46,220 nucleotides of DNA from Bradyrhizobium forestalis (GCF_002795245.1 NZ_PGVG01000049.1:1-46220); one strand, 5' to 3'. Counted from the first letter of the stretch, positions 1-8,750 are shown. The notes: generated by a model from the sequence alone, not told the origin. Translations and numbers: made by a program.

Positions 1-291
1 AAATACGCTATTCTGGTGCCGCATGGCGGGGACCTCCTTCCGTGTCTCGAACGTGTGCGAAGCGCTCGAAACACAGAAGAATCCACGTCATGCACCCTGT
101 CCATAACAATCGAACCGGACAGCCGTGGGCCAGGCCCGGCCATGACGGAGGAGAGAGTGCGCGCGCCTCACAAGGCATGGTGCACCCATGGCCCCTCCCC
201 TCCGATTTGCTTCCCGCGCCATCGGATGGCAGGAAGACGCAATCATCCAAAGACAGCCGCCAGCAAGATGCAGGCTGCACCGGGAGGAGCC
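1..291. other. No supported gene upstream of the CoA ligase
   Basis: The reading frame of the downstream ligase stays open through this stretch, but its translation here has no family character. The ligase has its own well-placed ribosome binding site at 282-290. Short overlapping frames on the other strand look like chance open frames in GC-rich DNA. I see no RNA gene. The promoter of the ligase probably lies here or left of the window. Confidence 0.5.
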
Positions 292-1872
292 ATGCCAGTT
301 CAACAAACCACGGCCGGAATCGTGGGCCCGTTCGACGGGCTCGATGTGCCCTGGCTGCTCAAGCTGCGCGCCGAGGTCCGGCGTGATCATCCGTTCCTGA
401 TCTGGGCGCCGTTCGACGCGCCGGCGCGGCGCTGGAGCTACGGCGAGTTTCACGAGCGCGTCGGTGCGCTCGCGGCAGGGCTCGCCAGGCGCGGCGTCAA
501 GCCCGGCGAATATGTGCTCATTCACCTGGACAATTGCATCGAGGCGATGTTGGCCTGGTTTGCCTGTGTCGAGCTCGGCGCCATCGCGGTCACCACCAAC
601 ACGCGCTCGGCGCCGGCCGAGATCGAATATTTCGCCGATCATTGCGGCGCGGTCGCCGCGATCACGCAGCCGGCCTATGCGGAAATCGTCGCGCAGAACT
701 GCCGCAACATTCGCTGGATGGCGGTGACCTCGCACGATGCGGGCGCGGCGCCGGCGCAAGCGGCTTCGCGCGGCGACAGCTTCGAATCGCTGTTCGCCGA
801 CAGCGCCGAGCGTCCGAGGCGCGCGACCGATCCGCTCGCGCCATGCAGCGTGCAGTACACATCTGGCACGACATCACGGCCGAAGGCGGTGCTGTGGACC
901 CATGCCAACGCGCTGTGGGGCGCCAAGATCAACGCCGCGCACGAGGACCTTCACGCCGGCGACGTGCACCAGGCGTACTTGCCATTGTTCCACACCAACG
1001 CGCTGGCCTATTCCATGCTGGCGACGCTGTGGGTCGGGGCGACTTGCGTGATCCAGCCGCGCTTCTCCGCGAGCCGGTTCTGGGGCGTCGCGCGCGAGCA
1101 CGGCGCGACCTGGACCTCGACGATTCCGTTCTGCATGAAAGCGCTGCTCGAGCAGGAGATCCCGAAGGACCACAAATTCCGCCTGTGGGGCACCGCGATC
1201 AACGAGCCGCCGGCCTTCGCCGCCTTCGGCGTCAAGATGATCGGCTGGTGGGGCATGACCGAAACAATCACCCACGGCATCGTCGGCGAGGTCGATCAGC
1301 CCAACATCCCGATGTCGATCGGCCGCGCCGCGCCCGAGTATCAGATCCGCATCACCGACGACGAGGGACGGCCGACCGAGATCGGCGACACCGGCAATCT
1401 CGCGATCAAGGGCATTCCCGGCCTGTCGCTGTTCGCCGAGTACCTCCACAACGAGAAAGCCACACGCGAGAGTTTTGACGAGCACGGCTTCTTCCTCACC
1501 GGCGACCGCGTCGAGCGACTCGAGAACGGCTTCATCAAGTTCGGCGACCGCGCCAAGGACATGCTGAAGGTCGGCGGCGAGAACGTCGCGGCCTCCGAGA
1601 TCGAGCAGGTGATCGCGCTCGTTCCGGGCGTGCGCGAGGCCGCGGTGGTGGCGAAGAAGCATCCGATGCTGGACGAGGTGCCGGTCGTCTTTATCATCCC
1701 GCAAGGCGGCGTCGCGAAGGCTGCACCCGACCTGCATGATCGCGTGATGGAAGCCTGCCGCAAGAGCCTCGCCGACTTCAAGCTGCCGCGCGAGATCAGG
1801 CTCGTCGACGACATGCCGCGCTCGACGCTGGAGAAGGTGGCGAAGGCGGAGCTCAGGAAGATGGTGGGATAG
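292..1872 (+). CDS. AMP-forming acyl-CoA synthetase (CaiC-like)
   Basis: This 526-residue protein belongs to the ANL adenylate-forming superfamily, which activates a carboxylic acid with ATP to an acyl-AMP and transfers it to CoA. Visible motifs are the phosphate-binding loop YTSGTTSRPKA from about residue 189, WWGMTET near 319, TGD near 403 followed by the hinge region DRAKDMLKVGGEN, and the C-terminal PRSTLEKVAK with the probable catalytic lysine near 515. Glu replaces the usual Gly before that lysine. The layout is nearest crotonobetaine/carnitine-CoA ligases, but the acid cannot be read from sequence. The frame is open further upstream. I chose 292 because GGGAGGAG lies just before that ATG and the family N-terminus begins there. 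The gene is convergent with the HD-GYP gene, and a repeat element fills the gap. Confidence 0.88.
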   Translation: MPVQQTTAGIVGPFDGLDVPWLLKLRAEVRRDHPFLIWAPFDAPARRWSYGEFHERVGALAAGLARRGVKPGEYVLIHLDNCIEAMLAWFACVELGAIAVTTNTRSAPAEIEYFADHCGAVAAITQPAYAEIVAQNCRNIRWMAVTSHDAGAAPAQAASRGDSFESLFADSAERPRRATDPLAPCSVQYTSGTTSRPKAVLWTHANALWGAKINAAHEDLHAGDVHQAYLPLFHTNALAYSMLATLWVGATCVIQPRFSASRFWGVAREHGATWTSTIPFCMKALLEQEIPKDHKFRLWGTAINEPPAFAAFGVKMIGWWGMTETITHGIVGEVDQPNIPMSIGRAAPEYQIRITDDEGRPTEIGDTGNLAIKGIPGLSLFAEYLHNEKATRESFDEHGFFLTGDRVERLENGFIKFGDRAKDMLKVGGENVAASEIEQVIALVPGVREAAVVAKKHPMLDEVPVVFIIPQGGVAKAAPDLHDRVMEACRKSLADFKLPREIRLVDDMPRSTLEKVAKAELRKMVG

Positions 1873-1880
1873 CAACGCGC

Positions 1881-1973
1881 TGCCGTAGCAAAGCGAAGCG
1901 TGCCCACCATTCTCTTCACGTATGTGGATAGGTGGTGGGCACGGCGCGATGCGCCTTTGCCCACCCTACGGCA
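1881..1973. repeat. Palindromic intergenic element, family A copy 1
   Basis: The outer arms TGCCGTAG (1881-1888) and CTACGGCA (1966-1973) are perfect inverted repeats. Inside lie GTGCCCACCA (1900-1909) and its complement (1933-1942), then a small GGCGC/GCGCC hairpin. The sequence AAAGCGAAGCG sits in the left half. It separates two convergent genes and could end transcription from both. The second copy is at 15698-15827. Confidence 0.85.
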
Positions 1974-1979
1974 CCTTGC

Positions 1980-3074
1980 TTAAAACGACCCCAGCGCCAC
2001 GGGCCTGAACGCCTGCAGCAGCTGCTGGTCCAGCTTGCCGCCCATGCCTTCCATCATGGTGAAGGCGCGGGAGTGGGTGAAGGGCATGCGGTAGGCGCGC
2101 TTCTCCACCAGGGCGGCGTAGATGTCGACGATCGTCGTCAGCCGCACGATGTCGCTGATCTGGTTCGACGACAGGCCGTTCGGATAGCCGGAACCGTCGA
2201 GGAATTCGTGATGATGCAGCACGACGTCGAGCATCTCCGGCGGGAAGCCGCCTTGCGCGGCGAGCGCGTCATAGCCGCGGCGCGGATGCTGGCGGACCTC
2301 GGTCATCTCCTCGTCGGTGAGCTTGCCCGGCTTGTCGAGCAGACTTGAGGGAACGAAGGCCTTGCCGACGTCGTGCAGCAGCGCGGCGCGGGTCAGGCGG
2401 CGCTGATCATCCTCGCGCATGCCGAGATGCTGGGCGAAGGCGACCGCGAAGCCGGTGACGAACAGGCAGTGGCGATAGCTGCCGACATGATGACAGCCGA
2501 CCGTGGTGAGCCATTCACGCAGCGAGGAATGCTTGATCGCCTTCAGGATCTTGCTCTCGGCCGCAATCACATCGTCGAAGGTCAGGGGCACGCCGAGCGG
2601 CAGCTTCTCGAACATCTTGGTCAGCACCGCATGCGCCGCCTCGACGCCGCGGTTGAGCGTCTTGCCGCGATCGGTCGCGTCATAGGCGGCGGTGTCCGGG
2701 AAGGCGGCGCGGATGCGCTGAAGGATGGCGTCCGCCTGGAGCGGCCGTGAGATGGTGTCGGTGGCCCCTAACGCCCAGGCCTGCATGGTGCCGTGATGCA
2801 GGGCATCGGCGAGCACGAACAGCCGCGGCATCGAACGGTAGGCATCGCCGCGCAGCTTGTTGCGCACCCGCTGCACGCTCTCGGGCGAGCGCAGGTTGAT
2901 GTCGACCACGAGGCCGGAGAGATCGCGCGCCGGCTGGGCCGGGATCGCCTCCGTCGTCACCGTCGAGACATCGCCGACCGCTTTCAAAATGCTGGCGAGC
3001 TCGCTGCTTCCGTCGCTCCGGTCGGAGGCGAGCAGAAGCCGACGTTTGGCGGCGGGTTTGGCTGAGGCGTTCAT
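1980..3074 (-). CDS. HD-GYP domain protein, predicted c-di-GMP phosphodiesterase
   Basis: The 364-residue protein has an N-terminal receiver-like domain (about 10-125) and a C-terminal HD-GYP domain. HD-GYP proteins hydrolyse the second messenger cyclic di-GMP. The catalytic signatures look complete: HDVGK, a downstream HP, LHHHE, DGSGYP and the final VDIYAAL. The receiver-like part is degenerate. Asp58 could be a phospho-acceptor, but the paired acidic residues after strand 1 are not obvious and the usual switch Lys is Arg110 in SRP. It may therefore be regulated by something other than a histidine kinase. The start ATG is preceded by GGGGAAG. No kinase or GGDEF gene lies nearby, so the signal is unknown. 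Confidence 0.88.
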   Translation of the reverse strand: MNASAKPAAKRRLLLASDRSDGSSELASILKAVGDVSTVTTEAIPAQPARDLSGLVVDINLRSPESVQRVRNKLRGDAYRSMPRLFVLADALHHGTMQAWALGATDTISRPLQADAILQRIRAAFPDTAAYDATDRGKTLNRGVEAAHAVLTKMFEKLPLGVPLTFDDVIAAESKILKAIKHSSLREWLTTVGCHHVGSYRHCLFVTGFAVAFAQHLGMREDDQRRLTRAALLHDVGKAFVPSSLLDKPGKLTDEEMTEVRQHPRRGYDALAAQGGFPPEMLDVVLHHHEFLDGSGYPNGLSSNQISDIVRLTTIVDIYAALVEKRAYRMPFTHSRAFTMMEGMGGKLDQQLLQAFRPVALGSF

Positions 3075-3295
3075 GACTTCCCCAAAGCACGGACAGGATT
3101 TGGCGTCAGCCTAAGCCGGATCAGGTTCTCCGGGCCTTAAGAGGCGTGCTCAATGGAACCTTGGGGAATTGGGTGCAATTTTAGGAATCGCTCCGGCGTG
3201 GTGGTTGCCATCAAAAGTCGGAAAACAACCCCATGCACAGTAGAACGGATATTGAAAATAAAGGGGAATTTTCTCCGCCCTCGCCCCGCCCCCGC

Positions 3296-3399
3296 TGTCG
3301 TCGCCCGGCTTGACCGGGCGACCCAGTACGCCGAGACGCCGGGGGATACGGAGGAGCCGCGGCGTACTGGATGCCCCCGGTCAAGCCGGGGCATGACAA
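3296..3399. repeat. Palindromic intergenic element, family B copy 1
   Basis: Two hairpins flank a pairing core. Hairpin 1 (3302-3320) has CGCCCGG/CCGGGCG arms around a TTGA-type loop. Hairpin 2 (3373-3392) has GCCCCCGG/CCGGGGC-type arms. Between them CCCAGTACGCC pairs with GGCGTACTGG, and the ends are GTC-type and TGACA. Other copies are at 32878-33001, 35102-35203 and 41465-41568. Confidence 0.85.
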
Positions 3400-3422
3400 T
3401 GAGTGTGGAGATGCAAATGTGC

Positions 3423-3453
3423 AAAAATCCGCCGGAGGTTGCCTCCGGCGGAT
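3423..3453 (-). terminator. Rho-independent terminator of the molybdenum hydroxylase operon
   Basis: On the minus strand a perfect 12-bp stem (ATCCGCCGGAGG with its complement, 3-base loop) is followed directly by a run of five U. It starts 27 bases after the stop codon of the large subunit, which marks the 3' end of that two-gene operon. Confidence 0.88.
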
Positions 3454-3480
3454 CATCTCATTCAGCAATCACGCCCGGCC

Positions 3481-5775
3481 TTACGCCTTCATGCTCGCCT
3501 TCACGGCCTCCGCCGTGATCGGCAGAGCGCGGACGCGGGCACCGCTGGCATTGAAGATGGCGTTGCCGATGGCCGGCGCCACCACCGTCACCGCGGGCTC
3601 GCCGACGCCGGTGGCCTTCTCGCCATTGGCGATCACGGCAACCGCGACCTCGGGCGTCTGGCTCATGCGCAAGGGCGTGTAGCTGTCGAAATTTGTCTGC
3701 TCGATGCCACCGTCCTTCAGCGTCGCCTTCTCGTACATCGCCAGCGACAGGCCCCACAGCGCCGCACCCTCGACCTGGGCGCGGATGTTGTCGGGATGGA
3801 CCTGCGTGCCGACGTCGGTTGCGACCGTGAGCTTCTTCACGGTCACGGCTCCCGACGGCGCGACGGCGACATGAGCCACGCACGCCGTCCAGCTCGCGGA
3901 CGCGCGCTCCTGCGACGACACACAGGCAACGCCCATGCCCTCGCCTTTCGGCAATTGCTTGGTGCCGTAGCCGGAGAGTCCCATCGCGGCGAGCAGCGTG
4001 TTGCGCAAGCGCTGCGCGCCGCCGTCGTTCTTGCCGGCGCCGTCGAGCAGCGAGATGCGGAACTGGGCGGGATCCTTGCCCGTCGCCGCCGCGATCTCGT
4101 CGATCATGCTTTCGACCGCCCAGAAGGTCCAGCCCGGCGCCACCGAGCGAAGCTGCCCGGACGGCGTGGCATTGTGCGCGAGCTCATTCTTGATCGCGCG
4201 CACATAATGGTTGGGCACGGTGTAGAAGAAGTCGGCCCCGTTCACCGTAAAGGAATCGAGCGGACCCTTCTTATCGACCGAGGGGGTGAGAAAGTCAGGG
4301 ATTCCCCAGCGCGCGGTCGGCCAGGCCGAGACCACATCGTGGCTGATCGCAATGAGCTTGCCATCGCCGTCGACGCCGGCCTTGACCTTTTGATAGGTGA
4401 GCGGACGCGAGAAATCCATCGTCATGTCGTTCTCGCGCGAATAGATCACCTTCACCGGCTTGCCGACCGCCTTCGCCGCCTGCACGGCGGGAATCATCAT
4501 GTCGGCATCGAGCCGCCGGCCGAAGCCGCCACCCAGCCAATGCTGGTGCATGACGACGAATTTCGGATCGATCCCGGCCGCGCCTGCCGCGATCGCGCCG
4601 GAGCGCGTCGCGAACTGGTTGCCGGAATAGATGTGCAGGATGTCGCCCTTGAACTCCGCGGTGGCGTTCATCGGCTCCAGCGGCGCGTGGATGTTGATGC
4701 TGGTGGTGTATTCCGCCTCCACCACCTTGGCCGCCGAACCGAAGGCAGCAACGGGATCGCCGTCCTTGACGAAGAACTGGCCGGAATCTTCCAACTTCTG
4801 GAGCCGCTTGGCTTCATCGAGCAGCGACTGGCTCGACAATTTTGCATTCGGACCACCGTCATAGGCGATCTTCAGCGCATCCGCCGCCCTGCGTGCATTG
4901 GCGTAGGTATTGGCCACCGCGACCACCCAGCCGGAGGTGGTTCCGGTCTTGTCGTCGAGGATGACGGCTTTGATGAAGCCCGGCACCTTCTTGGCTTCGC
5001 TGTCGTCGACTGATTTCACGGTCGCGCCGAAGCGCACAGGTGGGGTCACCACCTTGCCGTAGACCATGCCCGGCAGCATCACGTCGATGCCATACTTGGC
5101 CGTGCCGTTGGTCTTGGAGGGGATGTCGAGCTGCGGCACCGAGACGCCGACCATGGTGTATTGATCCGGCGTCTTCAGCTTGATCGCCTTCAGCTCGTCC
5201 GGCGTGAAGGCTTTCGTCGCCTTGCCGCTCTTGACGATCTCCGCAAAAGTCATCTGCTTCTTCGACTTCGGATGCAAGATCACGGAGTCGCGGACCACGA
5301 GCTGATCCTTGAAATAAGGCGGCAGGCCCATGGCGGCGGCCGCCGCCTCGGTCAGTGCGATGCGACCGGCGGCGCCAGCGCGGCTCATCGCCTCGAAGTT
5401 CATCATGGTCGACCAGCTGCCGCCGGTGATCTGCGCGCCCAGCACGGGATCGTTGAACTTGGGATCGTTGGAGGCGAGCTGCACGCGCATGTCGCTCCAC
5501 TTCGCGCCCAGCTCCTCACAGACGATCTGCGCCATGGTGGAGGCGATGTGCTGGCCCATGTCGGCCTTGCCGCAGGTCACGGTGACGAGACCATCCGGCG
5601 AGATCGCATACCAGACGCTCGGCTCGAAATTGGCGGGCGCCGCAGCCGCCGCAGACTCGATGCCGGGCACGCCGGCATAGCCGAGCACGAGGCCGGTCGC
5701 GGCGGTCCCGACCAGGAAGGAACGGCGGCTGAGATCGGTCGTCTCGGGCGTGAGGTTCTTCACGTGGCTATTCAT
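3481..5775 (-). CDS. Xanthine-dehydrogenase-family molybdopterin-binding subunit (IorB-like)
   Basis: This is the large subunit, 764 residues, of a two-subunit molybdenum hydroxylase of the isoquinoline 1-oxidoreductase/aldehyde dehydrogenase type. It would oxidise an N-heterocycle or aldehyde with water as oxygen donor. The N-terminus has a Tat signal, SRRSFLVG at 16-23, followed by a hydrophobic stretch and Ala-rich cleavage region, so the complex is exported folded with cofactor. Cofactor motifs are GGGFGRR near residue 415 and GVGEP near 722-726, whose Glu is the expected catalytic base. The frame runs open further upstream inside the small-subunit gene. I chose 5775 because ATGA there overlaps the upstream stop and the Tat signal follows. 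No cytochrome or XdhC-type maturation gene is adjacent. Confidence 0.9.
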   Translation of the reverse strand: MNSHVKNLTPETTDLSRRSFLVGTAATGLVLGYAGVPGIESAAAAAPANFEPSVWYAISPDGLVTVTCGKADMGQHIASTMAQIVCEELGAKWSDMRVQLASNDPKFNDPVLGAQITGGSWSTMMNFEAMSRAGAAGRIALTEAAAAAMGLPPYFKDQLVVRDSVILHPKSKKQMTFAEIVKSGKATKAFTPDELKAIKLKTPDQYTMVGVSVPQLDIPSKTNGTAKYGIDVMLPGMVYGKVVTPPVRFGATVKSVDDSEAKKVPGFIKAVILDDKTGTTSGWVVAVANTYANARRAADALKIAYDGGPNAKLSSQSLLDEAKRLQKLEDSGQFFVKDGDPVAAFGSAAKVVEAEYTTSINIHAPLEPMNATAEFKGDILHIYSGNQFATRSGAIAAGAAGIDPKFVVMHQHWLGGGFGRRLDADMMIPAVQAAKAVGKPVKVIYSRENDMTMDFSRPLTYQKVKAGVDGDGKLIAISHDVVSAWPTARWGIPDFLTPSVDKKGPLDSFTVNGADFFYTVPNHYVRAIKNELAHNATPSGQLRSVAPGWTFWAVESMIDEIAAATGKDPAQFRISLLDGAGKNDGGAQRLRNTLLAAMGLSGYGTKQLPKGEGMGVACVSSQERASASWTACVAHVAVAPSGAVTVKKLTVATDVGTQVHPDNIRAQVEGAALWGLSLAMYEKATLKDGGIEQTNFDSYTPLRMSQTPEVAVAVIANGEKATGVGEPAVTVVAPAIGNAIFNASGARVRALPITAEAVKASMKA

Positions 5776-6263
5776 GTGGGCCTCCGCTCGCTCGAGGTGG
5801 CGGACGCGGTGCGCATCTCGGATGCGGCGCGCATGATCGCTTTCTGGATCCGCGAATAGGTCATGCAGCGACAGAGATTGCCGTCCATATGCGCGACCAC
5901 TTCCTCCTTGGTCGGATTCGGATTCTTCGCGAGCAGTGAGGCCGCCTGCATGATCTGGCCGGACTGGCAGTAGCCGCATTGCGGCACCTGCTCGGCGATC
6001 CACGCCTTCTGCAAGGGATGATCGCCCTTGGCGGACAGCCCTTCGATGGTGGTGATCTTCTTGCCGGCGACGTCGCCAACCATGGTCTGGCACGAACGTA
6101 CGGCTTCGCCGTTGACGTGAACGGTGCACGCACCGCACAGCCCGGCACCGCAGCCGAACTTGGTGCCCGTCATCTGCAACTGCTCGCGGATCGCCCAGAG
6201 GAGCGGCGTGTCATTCGCCGCATCCACGGACAGACTCCGCCCGTTGATGGTGAGTGTTGGCAT
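5772..6263 (-). CDS. (2Fe-2S)-binding small subunit of molybdenum hydroxylase (IorA-like)
   Basis: This 163-residue subunit passes electrons from the molybdenum site of the adjacent large subunit. The N-terminal plant-ferredoxin-type domain has ligands Cys38, Cys43, Cys46 and Cys58. The C-terminal helical domain has Cys96, Cys99, Cys131 and Cys133 in CGYC and CRC contexts, so both [2Fe-2S] clusters are intact. It has no signal peptide and probably travels with the Tat-bearing large subunit. Its stop overlaps the next start by 4 bases (ATGA), which implies translational coupling. I chose the ATG at 6263, which has AGGGGAAG upstream, rather than one eight codons earlier. Confidence 0.93.
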   Translation of the reverse strand: MPTLTINGRSLSVDAANDTPLLWAIREQLQMTGTKFGCGAGLCGACTVHVNGEAVRSCQTMVGDVAGKKITTIEGLSAKGDHPLQKAWIAEQVPQCGYCQSGQIMQAASLLAKNPNPTKEEVVAHMDGNLCRCMTYSRIQKAIMRAASEMRTASATSSERRPT

Positions 6264-6619
6264 AGGCGTCTTCCCCTGCCGGTGCATGAAGCCGCTTACG
6301 GCGGCAATTTGTGCGGCGGACGCCCACCGGACTGGCGTCAGCCTTGGCAGCGAGAATGATCACGTTCAGCACTGGAAGCAAATGCAATTTGGAAGCAGTC
6401 GAAAAAACCACCCCGACACGTACTCGTTGTGCGCCGCGCCAACCGCGCCGACGCAGCCACTGGACACAACAGCGCGTGTGTCAGACATGCGTGCCATCGC
6501 ATTCAGGCAGTTTCTTCCAGGTAACTTGGCAAAGTAGAATGCAGCCAACGGCGAGCCTTACTCTCCCTGGAGAGGGAAGCACTGAGGTCGCGGCCAGAAT
6601 AAAACAAAAGGGCGGAAAC
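6264..6619. other. Divergent intergenic region
   Basis: About 356 bases separate the minus-strand hydroxylase operon from the plus-strand hydrolase, so both promoters should be here. I see one dyad (6473-6492) that could be an operator. I could not assign -10/-35 boxes with confidence. No coding sequence is supported. Confidence 0.5.
6473..6492. promoter_or_regulatory. Candidate operator dyad in the divergent region
   Basis: GACACA and its exact complement TGTGTC are separated by 8 bases, placing the arms 14 bp centre to centre. The site lies about midway between two divergent starts, where a shared regulator could act. No regulator gene is adjacent. Confidence 0.28.
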
Positions 6620-7384
6620 ATGCCGAAGATCAATCGGGATGGCATCGAGATCTACTACGAGGTTCATGGCGATGGACCGCCGCTGCTGCTGACCCATGGC
6701 TATTCCTCGACCTCGGCGATGTGGCATGGCCAGGTCGATGCGCTCGCCAAGGATCACAAGCTGATCTTGTGGGACATGCGCGGCCATGGCCAGTCCGATT
6801 ATCCCGACGATCCCAACGCGTATAGCGAAGCGCTGACTGTCGGTGACATGGCGGCGATCCTCGATGCGGTCGGCGCAAAGCGGGCCATCATCGGCGGTCT
6901 CTCGCTCGGCGGCTACATGTCGCTCGCGTTCTATCGTGCACATCCGGAGCGGGCCCGCGCGCTGCTGATCATCGACACCGGCCCCGGCTTCAAGAAGGAC
7001 GACGCGCGCGAGGCCTGGAACGCGCGGGCGCTTGTCACCGCCGACAGGCTCGACCGCGAAGGACTCGATGTGCTGAAATCGGCGACGCGCGAGCGCGCCA
7101 CCGCGAGCCATCGTAACGCCAGGGGGCTGGCGCTTGCCGCGCGCGGCATGCTGACCCAGCGCGATGCGCGCGTGATGGAGCTGTTGCCCGAGATCAAGGT
7201 GCCGTCACTGATCGTGGTCGGCGCCGACGACACGCCGTTCCTCGCCGCGTCCGACTACATGGCGGCAAAGATCCCCGGCGCACAAAAGGTCGTGATCCCC
7301 GCCGCCGGACACGCCGTCAACATCGATCAACCCCAGGCTTTTGTTGACGCGGTCGCGCCTTTCCTGAAGAACTTGCCGGCATAG
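6620..7384 (+). CDS. Alpha/beta-fold hydrolase
   Basis: A 254-residue soluble alpha/beta hydrolase. The nucleophile elbow is GLSLGG with Ser95. The oxyanion region is HGYS, the acidic residue is in GADDTP near 203, and the catalytic histidine is His231 in AAGHAVN. The triad is therefore complete. The family includes esterases, C-C bond hydrolases and 3-oxoadipate enol-lactonases, and the substrate cannot be told from sequence. The start at 6620 is supported by GGGCGGA just upstream; the frame stays open further but without family similarity. A small exported protein follows after 24 bases, so the two are probably one transcript. Confidence 0.88.
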   Translation: MPKINRDGIEIYYEVHGDGPPLLLTHGYSSTSAMWHGQVDALAKDHKLILWDMRGHGQSDYPDDPNAYSEALTVGDMAAILDAVGAKRAIIGGLSLGGYMSLAFYRAHPERARALLIIDTGPGFKKDDAREAWNARALVTADRLDREGLDVLKSATRERATASHRNARGLALAARGMLTQRDARVMELLPEIKVPSLIVVGADDTPFLAASDYMAAKIPGAQKVVIPAAGHAVNIDQPQAFVDAVAPFLKNLPA

Positions 7385-7408
7385 GTCGATCAAGCAAGGA
7401 CGTAGGCG

Positions 7409-7744
7409 ATGAAGCTGATGATGCTGGCTGCGTGCACGATGTTGCTGTCGATATCTGCGCAAGCCGAGCCGTTCGGTGCGGTGCCGCCGCGCCAGCCCTT
7501 CGCCGCGACCTTGTCGAACAACACGCCGCTCGCCTTCGGCATGGATGCCGAACAGACCGCGCGCGCCCTCGGGCAGCCGCTGCAATATGTGCGGGGACGT
7601 CCGGGCAACGAGATCTATCTCGCGCTGCGCAACATCGGCGGCAGCGGCCTGATCCCCTACCGCCACCGCCTGTTCCTGCAATTCCGCCATGGAAGTCTGG
7701 CAGGATGGAAGGAGGATTACGGCGAGAACTGGATGTGGGAGTGA
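7409..7744 (+). CDS. Small exported protein of unknown function
   Basis: I do not recognise this 111-residue protein. It begins with a clear Sec signal (MKLMMLAAC... with a probable SAQA cleavage near residue 19), leaving about 90 residues without cysteines. The mature part is compact, with a central PLQYVRGRPGNEIYLALRNIGG stretch and an aromatic, acidic end (GENWMWE). It lies 24 bases after the alpha/beta hydrolase on the same strand and is probably co-transcribed with it. A periplasmic location is likely. Confidence 0.7.
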   Translation: MKLMMLAACTMLLSISAQAEPFGAVPPRQPFAATLSNNTPLAFGMDAEQTARALGQPLQYVRGRPGNEIYLALRNIGGSGLIPYRHRLFLQFRHGSLAGWKEDYGENWMWE

Positions 7745-7756
7745 GCCCAGCTCTCG

Positions 7757-7874
7757 ATCCTCATGGTGAGGAGCGCGCCCTTGCGCGCGTCTCGAACCAT
7801 GCAGGCCCGCCTCTCGCAGCTCGGGCCTCTATCCTTCGAGACGCGCGTTAAGACGCGCTCCTCAGGATGAGGAG
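7757..7874. repeat. Palindromic intergenic element, family C
   Basis: ATCCTCATGGTGAGGAGCGC on the left pairs with GCGCTCCTCAGGATGAGGA on the right. Inner parts also pair: GCGCGTCTCGAA with TTCGAGACGCGCG, and GGCCCG with CGGGCC. The whole gap after the small exported protein can fold as one long hairpin. Only one copy is seen in this window. Confidence 0.8.
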
Positions 7875-7921
7875 AGAGAGCGGAATTCGTAGTCGAAAAC
7901 CAACCAGGAAGGACGACCCGC

Positions 7922-8596
7922 GTGGGACAGGACATCAAGCTGACGGCCTCCGACAATTTCCAGCTCGGCGCCTATCGCGCTGATCCCTCAGGCACGCCGA
8001 AAGGCGCGGCGGTGGTGATCCAGGAGATTTTTGGGGTCAATCACCACATCCGCTCCGTCAGCGACCGCCTTGCTGGGGAAGGCTATGTCGCGATCGCGCC
8101 GTCGATCTTCGACCGGACGTCGCCGAACTTCCAGTCGGGCTATTCGCCGGACGAGATTGCGGAGGCGCGCAAGTTCGTGGCCAATCCGGACTGGGCCGCG
8201 ATGCTGCGCGATACGCAGGCGGCGATCGACGCCGCCAGAAGCGTTGGGCCCGTGGGCATCATTGGCTTCTGTCTCGGCGGCAGCATCGCCTTCGTCGCGG
8301 CGACGCGATTGACCGGCCTGAAGGCCGCGGTCGGCTATTACGGCGGCGCGGTCCTGCGCTTTGCCGACGAGACGCCGAAGGTGCCGACGCAGCTGCATTT
8401 CGGCGAGAAGGATGCCGGCATCCCGCTGACCGACGTCGAGGCCATCAAGACCAAGCGGCCGGATGTCGAGGTCTTGATCTATCCGGGCGCCCAGCATGGC
8501 TTCCATTGCGACGAGCGCGCCAGCTACGACAAGGCCAGCGCCGACATCGCCTGGCCGCGCAGCATGGCGTTCTTCGCGAAGCATTTGACGCGGTAG
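7922..8596 (+). CDS. Dienelactone hydrolase family protein
   Basis: A 224-residue alpha/beta hydrolase of the dienelactone hydrolase family, which uses a Cys-Asp-His triad. All three are present: Cys117 in GFCLGG, Asp164 in GEKDAG and His192 in AQHGFHCDE. The EIFGVN motif near residue 39 is typical. Characterised members open dienelactones in chlorocatechol breakdown, but no catechol pathway genes are nearby, so a general detoxification role is as likely. I accept the GTG start at 7922 because AGGAAGGA lies upstream and the protein length fits the family. Confidence 0.9.
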   Translation: MGQDIKLTASDNFQLGAYRADPSGTPKGAAVVIQEIFGVNHHIRSVSDRLAGEGYVAIAPSIFDRTSPNFQSGYSPDEIAEARKFVANPDWAAMLRDTQAAIDAARSVGPVGIIGFCLGGSIAFVAATRLTGLKAAVGYYGGAVLRFADETPKVPTQLHFGEKDAGIPLTDVEAIKTKRPDVEVLIYPGAQHGFHCDERASYDKASADIAWPRSMAFFAKHLTR

Positions 8597-8611
8597 CGCG
8601 CACGTCTCTCC

Positions 8612-8744
8612 GCCGTTGTTCCGGGATGCGCCGCGAAGGGGTGCAGGCCCGGAATCCATTAGGCCGCGGAGTCGGTGGAGGAATGGATTCTCAGGTGCGC
8701 AATTGCGCACCGTAGCTCGCGCTTACGCGCGCCCCGGAATGACG
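8612..8744. repeat. Palindromic intergenic element, family D
   Basis: Outer parts resemble CGTTGTTCCGGG and CCCCGGAATGACG. GGAATCCATT pairs with AATGGATTC. The right half carries an 18-bp perfect palindrome, GGTGCGCAATTGCGCACC (8694-8711). The element lies between convergent genes (dienelactone hydrolase and the export lipoprotein). Confidence 0.78.
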
Positions 8745-8750
8745 AAGGTG

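Larger units (their letters stand above)
3075..3480. other. Intergenic region: HD-GYP promoter side, repeat, terminator
   Basis: About 400 bases separate the start of the HD-GYP gene from the end of the molybdenum hydroxylase, both on the minus strand. It holds a family B repeat (3296-3399) and the hydroxylase terminator (3423-3453). The part nearest the HD-GYP start is locally AT-richer and is where its promoter should be, but I see no convincing -35/-10 pair. Confidence 0.6.

Noticed and set aside
122..147. Sequence resembling half of a family I repeat near the window start
   Set aside because: Too degenerate, and no second arm is found to support a full element.
5776..6138. N-terminal extension of the molybdenum hydroxylase large subunit
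   Set aside because: It overlaps the small-subunit gene in another frame, lacks family similarity, and the Tat signal and ATGA overlap fix the start at 5775.
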